NCBI GenBank assembly: GCA_022885665.1 | Contig: JAGQDJ010000005.1 | Location: 558,001 to 622,000 of the forward strand | Length of the DNA: 64,000 nucleotides | From: Triops longicaudatus | Lineage: Eukaryota; Arthropoda; Branchiopoda; Notostraca; Triopsidae | Direction: 5' to 3' | Shown here: positions 62,362 to 64,000 of the stretch, piece after piece | Position numbering within the stretch: position 1 is the stretch's first letter | Layout: every line of letters begins with the position of its first letter | Program-made: the position numbers and the translations under genes | Notes under the pieces: generated by a model | Database searches by the model: none | What the model saw: the letters and a program-made list of their open reading frames with translations, nothing else | What the model was told of the DNA's origin: nothing

Positions 62362-64000
62362 GGTAGGCTACATGTACTAACAGTGTCCTAATATCATCAG
62401 TATACCCGATCTTTACCAATGAAAAAATTTGGTCCTCTCAATTCAGAGTTTAATTATCGCGGTGTTTTCCGTACCGTAGTAATTACCGCGGTAGACATTT
62501 TTAGCGCGTTACTTTACCGCGGTAGCTGTAAAATGGGCAAAATTGGTTTTTAAGCCAGCTTCATGGCAGTTCGCAGGACATGATGTTACTGCAAGTTATA
62601 TGCGTCTATAATTGTATATACGTCTTCAAGAGTTTTTTTTATTTATTTAGACTGTCTTGTAAACTTCAAACAGCTTCTAGTCAAATTATGATTATCTTTG
62701 TTGCATTTTAGTGCTACATGCAGTGAATCACCTAAGTGCACACGATGCAAAAAAATTAAGTATATTAGACTTTTTAGCGCTGTTCGCAAGCGTAAAAATG
62801 TGCGACGATGTGCACGAGAAAATGCGTAGACAAAAGAAAACTTGCTCTGAAATACGTCTAAGAGATGTTCGATATTTGTGAGTTACGCTCTAAAAAGCGT
62901 TCATTACTGATTAATACTTTTATCCCTAAAAGTAGATTCAACTGATATTCCATAACCAGTAAACTCGGTTTTGGGTACATCGTTTTTTTATTTTTGACCA
63001 TTTTTATCCGCCAATCTTTCGACCTTAAAAGCAAGGCTTATGTCGCTTAAGTTTAGGTATTGAAATGTGTTAGTACATTGAATGTGTTAGGCTATATTGA
63101 ATTATTTATGTGTCAAAATATTTATTAGTGAAACGTAGTAAGGAGATTGTGGTTCACAGAAGGAAGCGTAACGTAACCAGGAGTGCCACTTTTTAAAGCG
63201 GCCCTGGGAAGCTTGAAAATACGAGAAGTATCGTAAAGGCAACATCCGGCATTACTTCGTCAGAGTGAAAACTACTTGTAAAGTAATACTTTCACGCCAA
63301 CCACTACCATACGCCTCCGTTCTCTTTTACCGCTACCGCATCAGGTTCAAAATGCCGCGGTAAATAGTTTACTAACGGAAAGTAGTGGGACGGGTCAGTT
63401 CGGACGCAGCACAATAATTCAAAAATAATAACTAATAAATTACAACTACTTTAGTGAGGAAAAAGTTATAGGCTCATTAAGGGCAACGAGCTACACATCC
63501 ACAACATGTCATAGGAAAATAGCCCAAGTTACGCTTGAAAATGAATAAAACTGAGTTTGCAGCTTTTTTTCATTTATTCCTCTTTTTTTTTAAGAAACGG
63601 TTTATGGTTTCATCATTACGCTTACTACAAGAAGCCTACAGTGAAATTGTCCTAAACGGGTTCTGTGTACAGCGTAAAATGCGGGGGTCCTTTAAAGCTC
63701 GGCCAAATGGTCTTTGATATTATTTAATGGGAGATATGAAAGTAAAAAGTGACACTTAGTACGTTTTGGTCCGAGGCGTTTTTAACAGCCATTTGTATGC
63801 TGTGCAAATAGCAAATAAAGAAAAGCGATTTTTCTCACAAGCATAGCGACAGAACGATTCTAACATTCCTTTGCGTTACACCTGCGAGTTTTCATAAACA
63901 TCTTTCAATTCCACCGTGTATTTTGATTGACAAGTAGATCGTCAGTTTCCACACGGCAAGCTACACGGATATTTGTCCAGCCCTGAGCCCAAACTGACAC

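Larger units (their letters stand above)
55604..64000. other. Stretch without a secure exon, 3' of the membrane exon
   Basis: This should contain the rest of the receptor tail if the tail is spliced, but no exon could be assigned firmly. Coding-like fragments are at 55663-55873 (open on both strands), 58950-59104 (Gln-rich, plus strand), 59567-59788 and 61952-62194 (minus or plus). None has a recognisable family or a full set of splice signals. Repeats inside are listed separately. Confidence 0.45.

Overview
The window is animal nuclear DNA, AT-rich (roughly 62% by eye), with short exons, GT-AG introns from 84 bp to about 20 kb, degenerate non-autonomous transposons and few simple repeats. 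No bacterial-type operon, CRISPR array, rRNA or convincing tRNA was seen. The one gene that can be read with confidence is an arthropod-type Sidestep-family cell-surface receptor. That points to an arthropod with a fairly large, intron-rich genome; the species cannot be fixed from sequence alone.

Layout. Bases 1-24059 hold no secure gene. They contain one orphan exon-like segment (5714-5927), homopolymer tracts, a diverged inverted-repeat element (15952-16844), a textbook 157-bp hAT-type MITE with a perfect 8-bp target duplication (18014-18170) lying inside an older inverted-repeat element, and a 32-bp tandem repeat (20105-20200). From 24060 to 55603 ten plus-strand exons join in frame to about 749 codons. 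They encode five immunoglobulin domains, one fibronectin type III domain, a transmembrane helix and a basic cytoplasmic start, which is the Sidestep architecture in order. Intron 2 alone is 20,154 bp (29080-49233) and carries a second diverged copy of the 15952-16844 element (42025-42551) and a 163-bp MITE-like inverted repeat (33742-33904). The exons for Ig2 to FN3 are then packed into about 3.7 kb (49234-52949), and the membrane exon lies 2.4 kb further on. From 55604 to 64000 there is no secure exon, only a few coding-like fragments and a MITE-like element.

The signal-peptide exon (which must end in phase 1) and possibly the C-terminal tail exon were not found. All exon calls rest on reading frame, splice-site dinucleotides, phase agreement and family motifs, not on transcripts. 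Sidestep proteins are known in Drosophila as ligands of Beaten-path receptors in motor axon guidance. By inference this gene encodes a neuronal or muscle cell-recognition protein; which paralogue it is cannot be decided here.
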